NCBI RefSeq assembly: GCF_933775445.1
Contig: NC_065873.1
Location: 24,490,001 to 24,554,000 of the forward strand
Length of the DNA stretch: 64,000 bases
Direction: 5' to 3'
Source: Argentina anserina
Taxonomy: Eukaryota > Streptophyta > Magnoliopsida > Rosales > Rosaceae
Below the pieces are notes generated by a model. The model was not told where the DNA came from. It saw nothing but the letters and a program-made list of their open reading frames with translations, and searched no databases. Both the position numbers and the translations under genes were made by a program. The first letter of the stretch is position 1; each line of letters begins with the position of its first letter. Below are positions 47,237 to 59,459 of this stretch, one piece after another.

Positions 47237-49235
47237 TGTCACAGCCCCGACATTTAGAATGATAAAAATTCGAATTCGAAGCCATGAAAACTCTAAAACA
47301 ATCTCAAATATATTGAAATCATCTTATAATAACAGTGTATCGAAACTGAGTCCCTAGCATGACTCAGTCGACTTAAATAATACATAATCAGTTTATACCT
47401 CAGTATTATAACCAATGGAAATGTAAAATCCACTCAATCCTCACCAACAAACAGAAGAAAAAAATCTTCAGAGTAAGCCCTCCGAATCTTCTAATCCCAA
47501 CATGCAGAACTATCCCCCTACACCATCGAATTGGTGCACCGGAATTGTGACACAAACCTGGTAAGATTTTCAGCCCGTATGAGTAGACCAACAGTATAAC
47601 ATACATCACATACAAAGGAAATATGACAGATAACATTTAAAGACAAACGTACTCATGTGACACTGGGCAACCCATATGTTACCCAATATCACTAAAAAAC
47701 ATGAGTACTCATGAGACCCAAACAACCCATTTGTTACCCCTCATGCAGTACACCGAAAAATACTGGGCAACCCATCTGGTTACCAAAAATCATTTGAAAC
47801 ATGGGTACTGATGAGACCCAGGTACCCATCTGTTACCCCTCATGCAGTACACCGACATACAGACTAGAATTCTAACTGAATCGTAATCGACACCCGGCCA
47901 AGGCTTAGTTCTGGTTACTGCCAACAACGTCCGTAGACCAGAAAACGTTTTAACAAGACTTAATGTTAAAACCACGTACAATATAACAATCAACACATGT
48001 TTATATACTACAACCAAGCGACTCTTGTACAACAATATAAATATCGTCACCACAATATAATCTCATTTTGAAATAAGAACCGTAACATTATATAATATAG
48101 CAACCCATATATATGTATCATATTTACCATTTTTGTACACATACACAACCCACTATATTATATAGATGTCACAGTTCACTCTTTTTAAGAAATCGTAAAT
48201 ATGAGTCACCAACAAGGGTAGACTTGTCATAGTGAGATTTACTCACATTCACCATAGTCCATAATCACTAAAACATTTTAAAATCATTTATTAAAATAGT
48301 GTTTCACTTACCCATGAACCGTAGATGATCAAGTTCACGTAATTTAAGCCAAAACATATTTTTAGAACAAATTTTATAAGCTAGTGATACAATGACTATG
48401 TTTACAACTCAAAAAAAATTCAATAACTATAACACTACTTCGATCATAATGATCATTGTGAGGTTTATTCACTTTATTTCCTGCGTGCAACTTTCACGAC
48501 ACCGAGAGCAATTCGCGTACTCGTTTCATCGGTCACCTAATAGCACGATAAAGTACTTAGAAAACGATACGTAAAATTTCAGGTGACGATTCATTATAGC
48601 TGAACACTGTTCATAAAACGTTGTTCACAAATCACTGTTCATGCGCCGCCACCGTTTTCTGACCACCACCAATGACCACTAAATTTCACCACCACAATTT
48701 AAATGACATTCCTAACAAATTTCTAATTCACCACAAAGTCCAAATCCGAGCCTAAACACTTCAATTTAACAAAAAACCGAAAAGCCCCAATTTAAACTCT
48801 AGGATTTATTTTCTTCAATTCTCCTAGCACAAAACGATTTGGGTAAATCTTTTGGAGAGTTTGTAGTATGGAAGGAGACCTTCAAAATGGGATAAGAATC
48901 TTACCAATTGGTGGCCGGAGGAAGGAGATCCGGCGAACTGTGCACTTTCGGAAGAACTTCCAGGCTTCACCGCTCCCAAACGACGGCGAGATGGCGGGTG
49001 TCGCTGCCACCAATCGACAGGGGACGCAACAACCTTTCAAATGGGACCGGTGCGCCAGTCTTTGGTGGCCGGACGGCGGAGATCCGGCGGCCCAAAGTCG
49101 GCCGCTCGGGAGAAAAAAATCTGGGTTTTCGGGTGAACAATGCACAATCCGAATTTCTGATTTTTCTCCTAAATTTCTCTTTAATTCCCCCATTTATACT
49201 ATTTTCTAAAAATGTCCAAATACCTTTTGATTCGT
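47237..49235. mobile_element. LTR-like element beginning TGTCACAGCCCCGAC, truncated
   Basis: Parallel to the element at 50400-52921. Shared phrases include gccatgaaaa.ctctaaaacaatctca, atgtaaaatcc.ctcaatcctcacca, cccgtatgagta and tgtcacccaatatc-type text, followed by a GC-rich region around 48870-49130. A short repeated segment (gggtactyatgagaccc...) occurs at 47700 and 47800. The right end does not reach the tail seen in the other copy and stops near 49235, where unrelated sequence begins. GC-rich frames at 48868-49329 on both strands overlap one another and show no known motif. Confidence 0.5.
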
Positions 49236-50399
49236 AACTTCTCAGACGAGATGACATTTCCTTATTATATGGAATCTTGTCTATGACAAGATTTTTTCTC
49301 TTTTGGTTACGTATTGTGCCAGCAAGCATATCTGCATATGCATCTCTTACAATCTTCTCCCTAAAATCATGCTTGTTTTAAGGAGTTGTGTTCTTGCCAT
49401 ACTCTTGTCTTTGACATAAATTATCTTAGATTTCTAGAGATATTTGTGATCTCTTGTTCTTCATATTTTCTTGTCCTTGTAAATCTAATATTATCTTGGT
49501 CATTGTCCTTGTAATCTTTAGCATTCAATGTCCATGTTTCATGCTGAATCATATCTTTCTAGTATATGATAAAAGCCATTTGGTTTTCAACCATGACTTT
49601 TGTCAATTTAGTTGGAGTCACTTTATACGTTTGTTTTGGTTAGGTTGTCTAGGTTGTTAAAAATGTAGTATTGCATTTTTCTTTTGTTAGGATTAAGTTC
49701 CCTTGCTCTGTCCATTGTTGCTCCAAGTTTTTCTTGTGATTATAAATCTTGGAGCTGGACACAAAACATTCTTTGTAAACTCATATCATTTGCACATGCA
49801 TACTTTGTGTGGTGTAGGTAGTGCAAGCAACCACGGAAGTGTTAACAACTGAATCAGCTGAGTTGTAGCTGAATTCAAGATTGAAGCTTCTGATATATAT
49901 GTGTGAGTAAACACTTTGAGACAAGAGAGACAAAATAGCTGAGTTCTTAGACTAGGTGAGTAGAGACAAGATAGTAACGTGGTTGGCTATCCCTAAGGAG
50001 TTGTTATCTTGTGAGATGTGTTGCAATGCTTATTGTGAACTAGATAAGTGTTGGCTGTGTTCAGAGCTGAATTTTGAGTGACTTTTTCATATGTAAACAT
50101 AAACTTAGTGTTATGAGAGATAGAACATGTTGTAGACTAGATAGAGTCTAGACATGATAGTACTGCGGTCACCTATCTAGGTTGCTATTAGTCTTGTAAG
50201 AAGTGTTGTTTCACATAGTTGAAATGTTTGTCCCTCAGGAGTAAGGGGCATGTAGTTTTTCTCCCTGTTACAGGGTTTTTGCGAGTAAAAAACATCTTGG
50301 TGTTATTTGTTTATTTCTGCACTTTTTATTTTCGTACTTCTGCCACACAAGATAACACTAACTCTTGCTATCCCTAAAAGCGGATTTTAACGAAAAAGT
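49236..50399 (+). mobile_element. Copia-type LTR/leader remnant
   Basis: T-rich text with tttttctccctgttacaggg, a 'gcgagtaaaaaacatcttgg' segment and tttatttctgcactttttat near its right end resembles the end of a copia LTR. It continues, across the inserted element at 50400-52921, into ttttcaagacctattcaccc. No coding part follows. Orientation is inferred as plus. Confidence 0.4.
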
Positions 50400-52921
50400 T
50401 GTCACGACCCCGAAATTTTAAGTATGAAACTCGAATTCAAAGCCATGAAAAACTCTAAAACAATCTCAATAAATCGAAATTATTTTAATGTCACAGCGGA
50501 TCATTACTGAGTTCATGGTACGACTCAGTTAAATTGATTATTACAACCCAAATTTATAATTCAAGCATTATATCAAATTGAAATGTAAAATCCTCTCAAT
50601 CCTCACCACAAGATAAAATGAAACAACTTCAAAGTCTTCAGAGTTGTCCGTCGATTCTGCAAATCCACACATGCGAAACTATCCCTACACCATCAAATAG
50701 GTGCACCGGGATTATAAATACAAACCCGGTAAGCTTTGCAGCTCGTATGAGTAAAACAACAATATAACTTGCATATAAATGCATAAGAAATTACATAAAG
50801 CATCAATCATAAATGCTCTCATGAGTTATTGGACGACCCATCTGGTTGTCTAATAATATATGAAAATATACGTGCTCATGAGAAATCGGGCAACCCCTCT
50901 GTTTACCCAAATACATTTATAATATGGGTACTCATAAGCGCTGGTACACCTCTGTTACCCATTATGTAGTACGCCGCCCGATATTGGGCAACCACTTGCC
51001 ACCCAATATCCAAAATATGAGTACTCATAAGCGCTGGTACACCTCTGTTACCCCTCATGTTAGTACCCCAACAGACAGACTAGAACTCTAACTGTATCGT
51101 AACTGTCGCCCGGCCAATGCTAGGTTCCGACATGCCAACACGTCCGAAGATAGGTCCACATACCACAAAACGTTTTAACATAACTCAAGTTAAAATCACG
51201 TACAAACAATCATCACATGATATTGTACAAATCAAAGTGACATACTCAAATAAATAAATATTAACGCTATAATGAACTTATTCGCAACCGGAAATTTCGA
51301 CAGTATATAATATAGCAAACCATATATATGTACCTATTTTACCAATTATACACATACACAATCCACTAAATCATATACGTATCATAGTTCATTCTTCTTA
51401 ATTTAGCGTAATTATGAATCTCTGTAAGGGTATATTCGTCACTATGGGATTTTACTCACCTTATATTTATGAGCATAATTTCACAATTCCGAACTCGAAT
51501 CCTTTACTTGTTGTGTCGATCACCTAGAATAGATAAGAAGTGAATTTAGAAGCGTTACGTAAAACCTTAAATGCCGAAACAGTAATAATGTTTTACTGTT
51601 CAGCAATTTCTGGTTTGTACGAAATTACTGTTCACACAATTACTATTCACGTATTACTGTACAAGTACATACTATTTATGTATTTATGTACGTGTAATAC
51701 TATTTATGTATTCCTGTATATCCATGTACTATTCCATCGTATATACTCTTTCAGTAAATAATAATTATCGATTTATCCTTCAGAAATTATTTTTACAATT
51801 ACTGTGTAAAATAATTTTACATTCACCGTACGTAAAATAAATTTACATTTACTGTACATAAATTATTTTTTTACATTCACTATACGTAAAATAATTATAC
51901 CAAAAATTACTGTTTGAAAATCACTGTTCACGCACCTCTCCACCGTGGCAGCGCGTGGAGCTCACGCGCCACGCAAACCGGCGCTTGTGGCTTGCCCACT
52001 ACCGCCCAAATCTCTTTCTTTCTTCCTCCTCTTCCTGCACCACTCACCTTCCCTCACGCGCCGCCTAAGGCGGCGGTATTCTCTCCGCTCCTCTTCCTCC
52101 GATCCTCCACCAAATCGCCACCAATTCAACAACAAACACACCAAACAATCAATCAAGCAAACCCTTACCTCGATAAGGCTTAGAACCACTGAGAAGATCG
52201 CCAGAGGTGCTTGATACTCCGTGGCGGTGAAATCGAGCAGCGGCGAGGGGCGAATCGAGCTCCAATCTCGTCGTAGGTGGCTCCGGGGGTAAGGAGAGGT
52301 GGAGATGAGCTATCCTTCGAGCCCTTGCGTCGCTGGAGGTGGGAACTGGACGGCGTTGAGTTGCAGATTGACGGAGGAGCTTTGGCATGGTGAACGGCGG
52401 CGAGGGAGGACACGTCCTGCTCAGGGTTTGCTGTGGTCGTGCTTGCGGAGGTTGTGGGAGTGGCGGTGAGAGCCACGGAGGCCGGAGGTGGTGGATCGCC
52501 GATGGCGATTCGAGAGAGCGAGAGAAAAGGAGAGGGAGGTGGGTGAGAGAAAGGGTTTCCGAAAATGGAAACCCTAATTCTCAAAATCTCCTTTTTATAC
52601 CCACTTCCAAAATCGGAAATTAACTTCTGTCGTTAATAACTTTCACGTACGATGTCTGATTAGAACGCGTAATGTTTCCACGAACTTGTATCGACGAGCT
52701 CTACAACTTTCGTGAAGGAAGTTTTAACAAACGAGCGACGGAGTAAAAGTCGATTCTCGCGTCGCGAAAACGTAACGTTTTCCTAATTAAAATTTCCGAT
52801 AACGGTTCCGTTTTCGACTAACAACGTCGCGAAGCGAACAAATGCGGTTTATTAAATTTTACAAACTCTATTAATTTCTAAGAACTTAATTAATTTGACT
52901 CCGAAAAATCGGGTCATTACA
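50400..52921. mobile_element. Large LTR-like element (solo LTR candidate), 2.5 kb
   Basis: Begins TGTCACGACCCCGAAA and ends AAAATCGGGTCATTACA, with TGT...ACA termini. The flanks aaagt (50395-50399) and caagt (52922-52926) agree at 4 of 5 bases, and removing the element joins cgaaaaagt to tttcaagacctattc of the copia-type remnant. The interior has no retroviral-type protein. It includes ttactgttcac-type simple repeats (51570-51930) and a GC-rich segment (51940-52570). Frames in that segment on both strands overlap and show no known motif. Confidence 0.55.
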
Positions 52922-52944
52922 CAAGTTTTCAAGACCTATTCACA

Positions 52945-53240
52945 CCCCCCCCCCCCCCCCCCCCCCCACGAAAGGACATGTCAAAGCTCTATGGATGCTT
53001 GATTTTATGTCAAAGCTCTACCTACGCGGACCGATACAATTGCATTTTTTCCACTTAATAATGCATTAGATATGTTGTTTTATAGCTAGCATCATATTTC
53101 CCCCCCCCCACGAAAGGACATGTCAAAGCTCTATGGATGCTTGATTTTATGTCAAAGCTCTACCTACGCGGACCGATACAATTGCATTTTTTCCACTTAA
53201 TAATGCATTAGATATGTTGTTTTATAGCTAGCATCATATT
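52945..53240 (+). repeat. Poly-C tract and 142-bp direct duplication
   Basis: A run of 23 C (52945-52967) is followed by acgaaaggacatgtcaaagc and about 130 bp, ending agctagcatcatatt. The same text, beginning after 10 C (53100-53109), repeats from 53110 to 53240 with no difference that I can see. A C-run is expected after 'cctattcac' at the end of some copia LTRs, so the tract may be part of the remnant at 49236-50399. Confidence 0.85.
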
Positions 53241-53339
53241 GTTTGAGCTGATAGAGATCTTGGGTTGTCATACCTTATATAGTAGTTGGTATGCATATAA
53301 CTAAACATTCATTATCAAGCATATAACTTGAAGTTGGGT

Positions 53340-53450
53340 ATCTGGTTTTATATCAAAACCCTCCTAAAAGACTCAAACATAAAGAAATCTAGGACAGATA
53401 GTAGAAAATGGGTTCTGACTGTACACCAGATTCTGAGAATTTCTTAATTT
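53340..53450 (+). pseudogene. 5' stub of a dioxygenase copy
   Basis: aaaaccctcctaaaagactcaaac leads to agtagaaaATGGGTTCTGAC (ATG at 53408). The same leader wording (aaaaccctctcaaagactcaaac ... atagaaaATGGGTTCCGA) precedes the intact copy at 53677. After about ten codons homology ends and a stop follows. It is a truncated duplicate of the promoter-proximal end. Confidence 0.6.
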
Positions 53451-53676
53451 AGGATAGTAGGTTGTATAATTGACATTTTATAATATAATTTCTTGTAGAC
53501 TAGTAGTAATTCTTAGATTAACCTAACAGCCTCGAGTCTGATAATTATTTTATTATTGTCTCTTAGCTATCAAGATGTGCACTCAAACAAAACCCTCTCA
53601 AAGACTCAAACAAAGAAAAGCAGTTCATCAGAAACACTGAAAAAGAAAGAAAGCAAAAGTGGAGAATTAATAGAAA

Positions 53677-54842
53677 ATGGGTTCCGAGTGTCAATACCAG
53701 ATTCCTACCATAGATTTCTCAAACCATTCATCGGAAGTGGACCGAGGAACAGAAGAGTGGTACAGTTTGTGCAAGAGAGTTCGAGAGGCTTGTGAAAACA
53801 ATGGTTTCTTTGAAATAGTGTATGACAAGATACCTCTGCAGTTAAGAGCAGAGACCTTCTCTATGATTAGGCAAGTCTTTGGCCTTCCTCTGGAGACAAA
53901 GAAGAAGTATTGTAATCCAAGGCCTTATGGCGGTTACCTTGGACAGAATTCAAAACTACCCTTGTTTGAGAGCTTTGGCCTTGAAGATTCCTCCAACTAT
54001 GAATCCCTCAGAAGCTTCACACAACTAATGTGGCCTAATGGTCATGACCAGTTTTGGTAATAAAATCTCATCAGTCTTAGCCTATGTCAAAGTTTAGTCT
54101 TTTTTATGGTTTTGTTAATTTTTTTTATTTGTTTGTTATTGTTCTCTTAGCAACACTGTAATTTCTATGGTGAAGAAGTTAGATGAGCTCAAACATATGA
54201 TTGAAGTGATGATTCTTGATAGTTATGGTTTGGGAGATAACTCAAAATCGATCTTGACATCTGCGACACTGCTAAGGATAATGAAATACAGCTCTCCTCC
54301 CTTGGGGGAGTACATGCAGGGCCTCCATGCTCACACTGACAAAGCACTTAGCACAATCCTTTGTGATGATCAAGTTTCAGGGCTGGAAATCGAAACAAAG
54401 GATGGAAAATGGGTCAAGCTTTCTTTCTCTCCTACCTCCTTGGTTTTCATCGTTGGAGATCTCCTTATGGTAAGTGGCAACACCTATATATGCAACTGGT
54501 TATGCCTTAAAATGTGACTAACACCCAATGTTTAACATTTGATGACTTATAAACCAAAGTATAGTTAACCATGATCACTGGTAGGCATGGAGTAATGGTA
54601 GAATGCATGCTGCAAAGCATCGAGTGATGATGAGTGGAGAGAAGGAACGGTACTCTTTGGGACAATTTGTGGATCCAGTAGAAGGTACCATCATCAAGGC
54701 ACCTAAGGAGCTAGTAGATGAAGAACATCCCCGCATCCTCAAGGACATTGACTATACAAACTTTAGCAAGTTTTTTTACTCAGATGAAGGAAGGTTTATC
54801 GACACACAAATGCAAATTTTTGCCTTTGCTGGGATTAGTTAG
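53677..54842 (+). CDS. AOP-like 2-oxoglutarate/Fe(II)-dependent dioxygenase, copy A
   Basis: Three exons (53677-54056, 54151-54469, 54585-54842) join to 318 residues. All splice sites are GT-AG and the phase is the same as in the other copies. The N-terminal half (IPTIDFSNHS, REACENNGFFEIVYDKIPLQ) is the DIOX_N region. The jelly-roll core has iron ligands H188 and D190 (HAHTDK) and H245 (AAKHRVMM), and the 2-oxoglutarate-binding R255-x-S257 (RYSLG). Length and wording fit the AOP clade of plant dioxygenases, which in Brassicaceae modify glucosinolate side chains. In other plants the substrate is mostly unknown. Expected to be a soluble cytosolic enzyme coupling oxidation to decarboxylation of 2-oxoglutarate. 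No defect is visible. Confidence 0.9.
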
Positions 54843-55633
54843 CACTAAAATTGAACGCAAGTTTGCTGGCCTAAACCAATAATTGACTAGCTCCTCCACA
54901 GATGAGAAATACTAGTTTACAACACTATCTGCTTTACATTTGTGTTTAAGAACTTTTTTATAGCATTTCCGTGCTTTTTCAGTGCAAACTCTGCTTTAAA
55001 GTCTTGTATCAGCCTTAAGCTATGTTTGACACTCACTGAAGACATCTGAATCTGAACAAGTAGAAAGGGGCAAGTTATGGAAAAGAAGTGTAGTTTCCTC
55101 AAGAACTATTCATCCTGGTTTTGCAATTGTTTGAATGATTTCTACTATTAACTATGCACCTACCAACGATATGTCATATTTTTATTTTAGCTTATGTCAA
55201 AACTTTATTCTTTGGAAAACTCTATGATTGTTGCTAGGTAGCTTATGTCTAACCTCTACTTCTTAATATCCTTGTGTTATATGATTGGTATATGTTTGAG
55301 CTTATACTGTTCTTGGACTTTCTAAACAGGCTTCAAGTATAATGGACTTATCCTCGAAGCCTAAGATCCTTATACAATGGCTGATAATCTATTAAAGCTT
55401 CCAGATATCCCTTTCAAGTTCAAAATTACAGACTAAATAACATCTGCATGCTCCGGCAATTGATATCAGAAAATAGGTATTTGGATGTATATCATTGTCA
55501 GTGCTAGAGCTGTGCAACTTATAAATAATTAAATATAACACCAACAATAAGGTCTTCACCAGAAACACAAAGGAAGTGCTACATTTGAGATACACTATTG
55601 TCAATATACACCCTCCAAGAGAAATAGTACAAA
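54843..55633. other. Intergenic sequence between dioxygenase copies
   Basis: No gene recognised. It contains the 3' flank of copy A and the promoter side of pseudogene 3. A conserved leader phrase before the ATG (agaaatagtacaaaATGGG) is the only similarity to the other copies that I saw. Confidence 0.35.
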
Positions 55634-56823
55634 ATGGGTTCAGAATTTCAAAACCAAATTCTCAGCATAGAGTTCCCACTCAATTAATTAATGATAGACC
55701 CAGGAACTGACAAGTGGAACCAATTGTGCAAGAGGGTTCGAGAGGCATGTGAAAGCTATGGTTGTTTTGAAATAGTATATGACAAGATACCTCTGCAGTT
55801 AAAAGCTGAGACCTTCTCTATGATAAGGCATCTTTTCAGCCTTTCTGTTGAGACAAAGCAAAAGAATGTGAATCCAAAGCCTTACCATTGTTACTATGGA
55901 CAGTATGCAAGCATTCCTTTGTATGAGAGCTGTGTACTTGAATATGCCTCCAACTATGATTCTGTTAGAAGTTTCACAGAACTAATGTGGACTAATGGTC
56001 ATGACCATTTTAGGTAATTGAGCACTGTTTCCATTATATTGCCTATTTCAACATTTGTAAACTTGAATGTGTCCTTCAATGTATGGTTACGTGACATGCG
56101 GTTTTTTTTCTCTTCTTGTTGATGCAGCCAGACTGTAGTTGATATGATGAAGCATCTGGATGAACTGAAGGCTATGATTGAACTGATGATTCTTTGATAG
56201 TTATGGTTTGAAAGAAAAATTAAATTCAATCATGGAATGTAAGACATTGTTTCGAATCATGAAATACAGCTCACCTCCCTCTGAGGAGTACATGCAGGGG
56301 CTCCAAGCTCACACTGACAAACTATTAAGCACAATCCTTTGTGATGATCAAGTTTCAGGACTCGAATTTCAGACCAAGGATTCATTGGATCATTATAAGG
56401 GGCTCGTGAGTTCGATCTATGCCAAGGTTATTGTTGGAGATCCTCTTATGGCAGTGATTACAAATAGAACCTCTCACTTTAGTACGTTAATATAATCAGT
56501 TAGAACATATCTGATACAAATTAAACATCGACTAATGATGTGTCATGGACCCTCACTTGCAGGCATGGAGCAATGGAAGAATGCATTCAGTGAAGCATCG
56601 AGTGATGATGCATGGAGAAAAAGAACTGTCTTCTTTAGGAGCAATTGCAATTGCATTAGAGGGTACTATCATCAAGGCACCAAAGGAATTAGTAGATGAA
56701 GAACATCCTCGAATTCTTAAGGACTTTGACTATATGGAATTTTCCAAGTTCTCCCACTCACCCAAAACAAGGGCCATAGACTTAGAAACACAAGTTTTTG
56801 CATTTGCTGGAATCAGCACCTGA
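55634..56823 (+). pseudogene. AOP-like dioxygenase pseudogene 3
   Basis: Exons at 55634-56013, about 56128-56450 and 56563-56823. The start MGSEFQNQILSI is in frame, but TAA at 55685-55687 interrupts after 17 codons. Translation could restart at 55691. An extra T in 56193-56195 shifts the frame at the conserved MILDSYG. The segment around 56379-56427 is replaced by unrelated codons (KDSLDHYKGLVSSIYAK instead of KDGKWVKLSF-type text). The expected donor after GDPLM is GC instead of GT. The iron-binding QAHTDK and SVKHRVMM motifs are still legible. Exon 3 (to FAFAGIST, TGA) is open and there is an AATAAA at 56921-56926. Confidence 0.85.
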
Positions 56824-58080
56824 CAGCAGAAGTTCACAAGCTACTTTTTATCTTATGAAGGATGAGCTTACCCTTATTCTTGCTGCTAAAAGTTGTGTAT
56901 TTGCAATTTCCTTTCTGGTGAATAAAAGATCTTCAGGTTCCAGGATTCTTTGAATTTGATGAAGCAGATGTTTACTAAATGATGTTGAACCACCTTCTAT
57001 GTTTGCTCCGCTCTCTACCACTATATGTCTAGAGCAATTATTAGGTTAAATGCTCTACCCGTATCTTCATCTTTAGCTTAACATGCAAGTTACACAACAA
57101 TGTGACACAAAGAAAGAGCAAAATATCAATATTATCGGCTGTTAATTTGTATTGAAGTAACCATCCAGTTATTCCAGTATTTAAATATCTATTGTATCTT
57201 AGTATCTAGTACTGATAGTGCTAAACTTTGAAGCTCCTCTACACATCATCTGAATCCTTATTGTGTATCCTAGATCGTAGTAAATTTACAACCTCATCAC
57301 TTGGAATTGACTTAAGCTTTAGTGTCGGTAAACTCCTATATACTTCACTGCTCCTCATTCCCAAGGCAACTGCAATCATTTTCAGATTTTTTGTATGTTT
57401 ATAATTCAGGTTGTTTTCCAATTAATATTAAATGCAAACTTCTCTGGATATTTAAGCATATGATTCCTTAATACCATCTGGTATGAATTAGCAATCCTGT
57501 TAATTGCATATATTTCTGTACTTTTGTCTAATATAATAAAAGTCTACATCTTTGTGGTTTACTAAATGATTTCACAATATAATTATGTGCAGGCCTAGCA
57601 CATATATGTCACTACTGATGTTAGCATATTTGAAATACCAGATAGCAAATCATCTTTTTTATTCTATTCTAATATATTTCTGGTTACATGCTTGTGTTAG
57701 CTGATGCAAATATAAGTCGGTGGTGCAAAGTTAAATTTTATGTCACCAAGTAGGTATTTGGGACCAGGAGAATGGTCCCTTCTTTCCCGTACAATAATTG
57801 AAAGGAAATACCGTATTATATGAGGTCTAATCTCCAAATGGTCATCAAAACACAAGATCATAGTAGATCTATCATCTATGATCTAAGCTTTCAGCTCTCC
57901 CCATTAGTTTTTAGTTAAACATTAGATCTTATGTCCTTTTGGATTGGGAGGTTTTTGTTTTTGCCATTTTGGTCCCCCTCCTCTGTGTTTTTTTTTCTTT
58001 TAATCTGATGGAGTCCTGTCTGAGATGATCATTGATTCCAGTTTTGGGATGTGTTGGACAATTTGAAAATGGGCTGTTTG
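56824..58080. other. Intergenic sequence
   Basis: Contains the poly(A) signal of pseudogene 3 and otherwise AT-rich, unassigned DNA up to the promoter of copy B. The short minus-strand frame at 57239-57421 has no recognised motif. Confidence 0.35.
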
Positions 58081-58089
58081 TTTTAACTC

Positions 58090-58120
58090 ATTGTCACTTC
58101 AAGAACTATGTACTATAAAT
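58090..58120 (+). promoter_or_regulatory. Promoter module of dioxygenase copy B
   Basis: attgtcacttcaagaac at 58090-58106 and a TATA box tactataaat at 58111-58120, 39 bp before the ATG. It is identical in the 17-mer to the module before pseudogene 1. Copy A, by contrast, lacks it. Confidence 0.6.
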
Positions 58121-58158
58121 AATTATCTCTAACAAAGAAGCAATCATTCATAAAAAAA

Positions 58159-59400
58159 ATGGGTTCAGATTCTCATTACCAAATTCCGACCATAGACCTC
58201 TCAACCAGTTCAGCTAAACTGGCCCGTGGAACTGAAAAGTGGTTCAGTTTGTGCAAGAGGGTTCGGGAGGCTTGTGAAAATTATGGATTTTTTGAATTAG
58301 TATATGATAAAATACCACTGGAGTTATCAGCAGAGTCTTTCTCTGTGACAAGGGAATTTTTCAGCCTTCCACTTGAGACAAAGAAACAAGATGTCAATCC
58401 AAAGTCGTTCCATGGCTATTATGGACAGCACCCCGTTGCTCCCTTGTACGAGAGCTTTGCTATTGAAGATGCCTCCAACTATGAATCCCTTACAAGCTTC
58501 ACAGAAAAAATGTGGCCTGATGGTCATGATCAGTTCCTGTAAGAAGTTTTCTTGTATTTTCTCTTTACTTTATGCATAAGCAAATTGTTAGTTTTATATA
58601 TGTTTGTTCTTATTTTGTGGTTTAAACTTCAGGGTACTCATGCTTTTCTGATTTTGTTTCATTACGACAGTAACACTGTGATTGGAATGGTGAACAAGCT
58701 GGATGAGCTGCATGAGATGATTGAAATGATGATTCTTGATAGCTATGGTTTGGGAGAAAATCAAGATTCAATCATGGCATGCGAGACGAAGCTGAGAGTA
58801 TCGAGATACGGTTTACCTCCATCAGGGGAGTATGTGAATGGCCTCAATGCTCACACTGACAAACAATTAACTGCAATACTTTGTGACGATCAAGTTTCAG
58901 GTCTTGAATTTGAAACTAAAGACAAATCACAATGGATCAAGTTATCTCTGCCTCCTAGTTCCTTTGTCTTCATTGTTGGAGATTCTCTTATGGTACATGT
59001 ACTAAATAACTTGTTTCTAAGTTCTAACTCATTTAAGGCTTCTCCCTGTATGTCTACTGCAAAATTGTAAATGTACTTCACTACTTGCGCTTAAACAAAC
59101 ACCCGTGAAGACTAATTAGATCTTATTTACTTGCAGGCCTGGAGTAATGGAAGAATGCATTCTGCAAAGCATCGAGTGATGATGTGTGGAGAAAAAGAAC
59201 GATATTCGTTAGGAGTATTTGCAATTCCAGTAGAGGGTACCATCATCAAGGCACCAAAGGAGCTAGTGGATGAAGAACATCCACAACTCTTTAAAGACTT
59301 TGAGTATATGGATTTCACCAAGTATAGCACTTCAGAGGAAGCAATGGCTGCCGCGGAGTCAGCTATGCATATTTGGTCTTTTGCAGGAATCAGTAGCTGA
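58159..59400 (+). CDS. AOP-like 2-oxoglutarate/Fe(II)-dependent dioxygenase, copy B
   Basis: Exons 58159-58538, 58671-58992 and 59137-59400 give 321 residues. N terminus MGSDSHYQIPTIDLSTSSAK, then REACENYGFFELVYDKIPLE and the AOP-type PKSFHGYYGQHP and LYESFAIEDASNYES. Iron ligands are H188, D190 (NAHTDK) and H246 (SAKHRVMM). The 2-oxoglutarate contact is R256-x-S258. Relative to copy A there is one extra residue in KDKSQW and a longer C terminus (MAAAESAMHIWSFAGISS). Introns are short GT-AG. The conserved promoter module lies upstream and AATAAA is 49 bp after the stop, so the gene looks complete. The substrate is unknown. Confidence 0.92.
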
Positions 59401-59448
59401 TCGACTTGCTATCTAGCTCTCTCCACAACTTTGTATATATCTGCGACA

Positions 59449-59454
59449 AATAAA
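59449..59454 (+). terminator. Poly(A) signal AATAAA of dioxygenase copy B
   Basis: AATAAA lies 49 bp after the TGA at 59398-59400, a normal distance for a plant near-upstream element. Position is seen directly. Use is inferred. Confidence 0.5.
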
Positions 59455-59459
59455 GATGC

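Noticed and set aside
48868..49329. Overlapping GC-rich frames on both strands
   Set aside because: Several mutually exclusive frames in the GC-rich segment of an LTR-like element; none shows a known motif.
51914..52623. Overlapping frames in GC-rich DNA, both strands
   Set aside because: Interior of the 2.5-kb LTR-like element; low-complexity Ser/Pro/Arg text in all frames.
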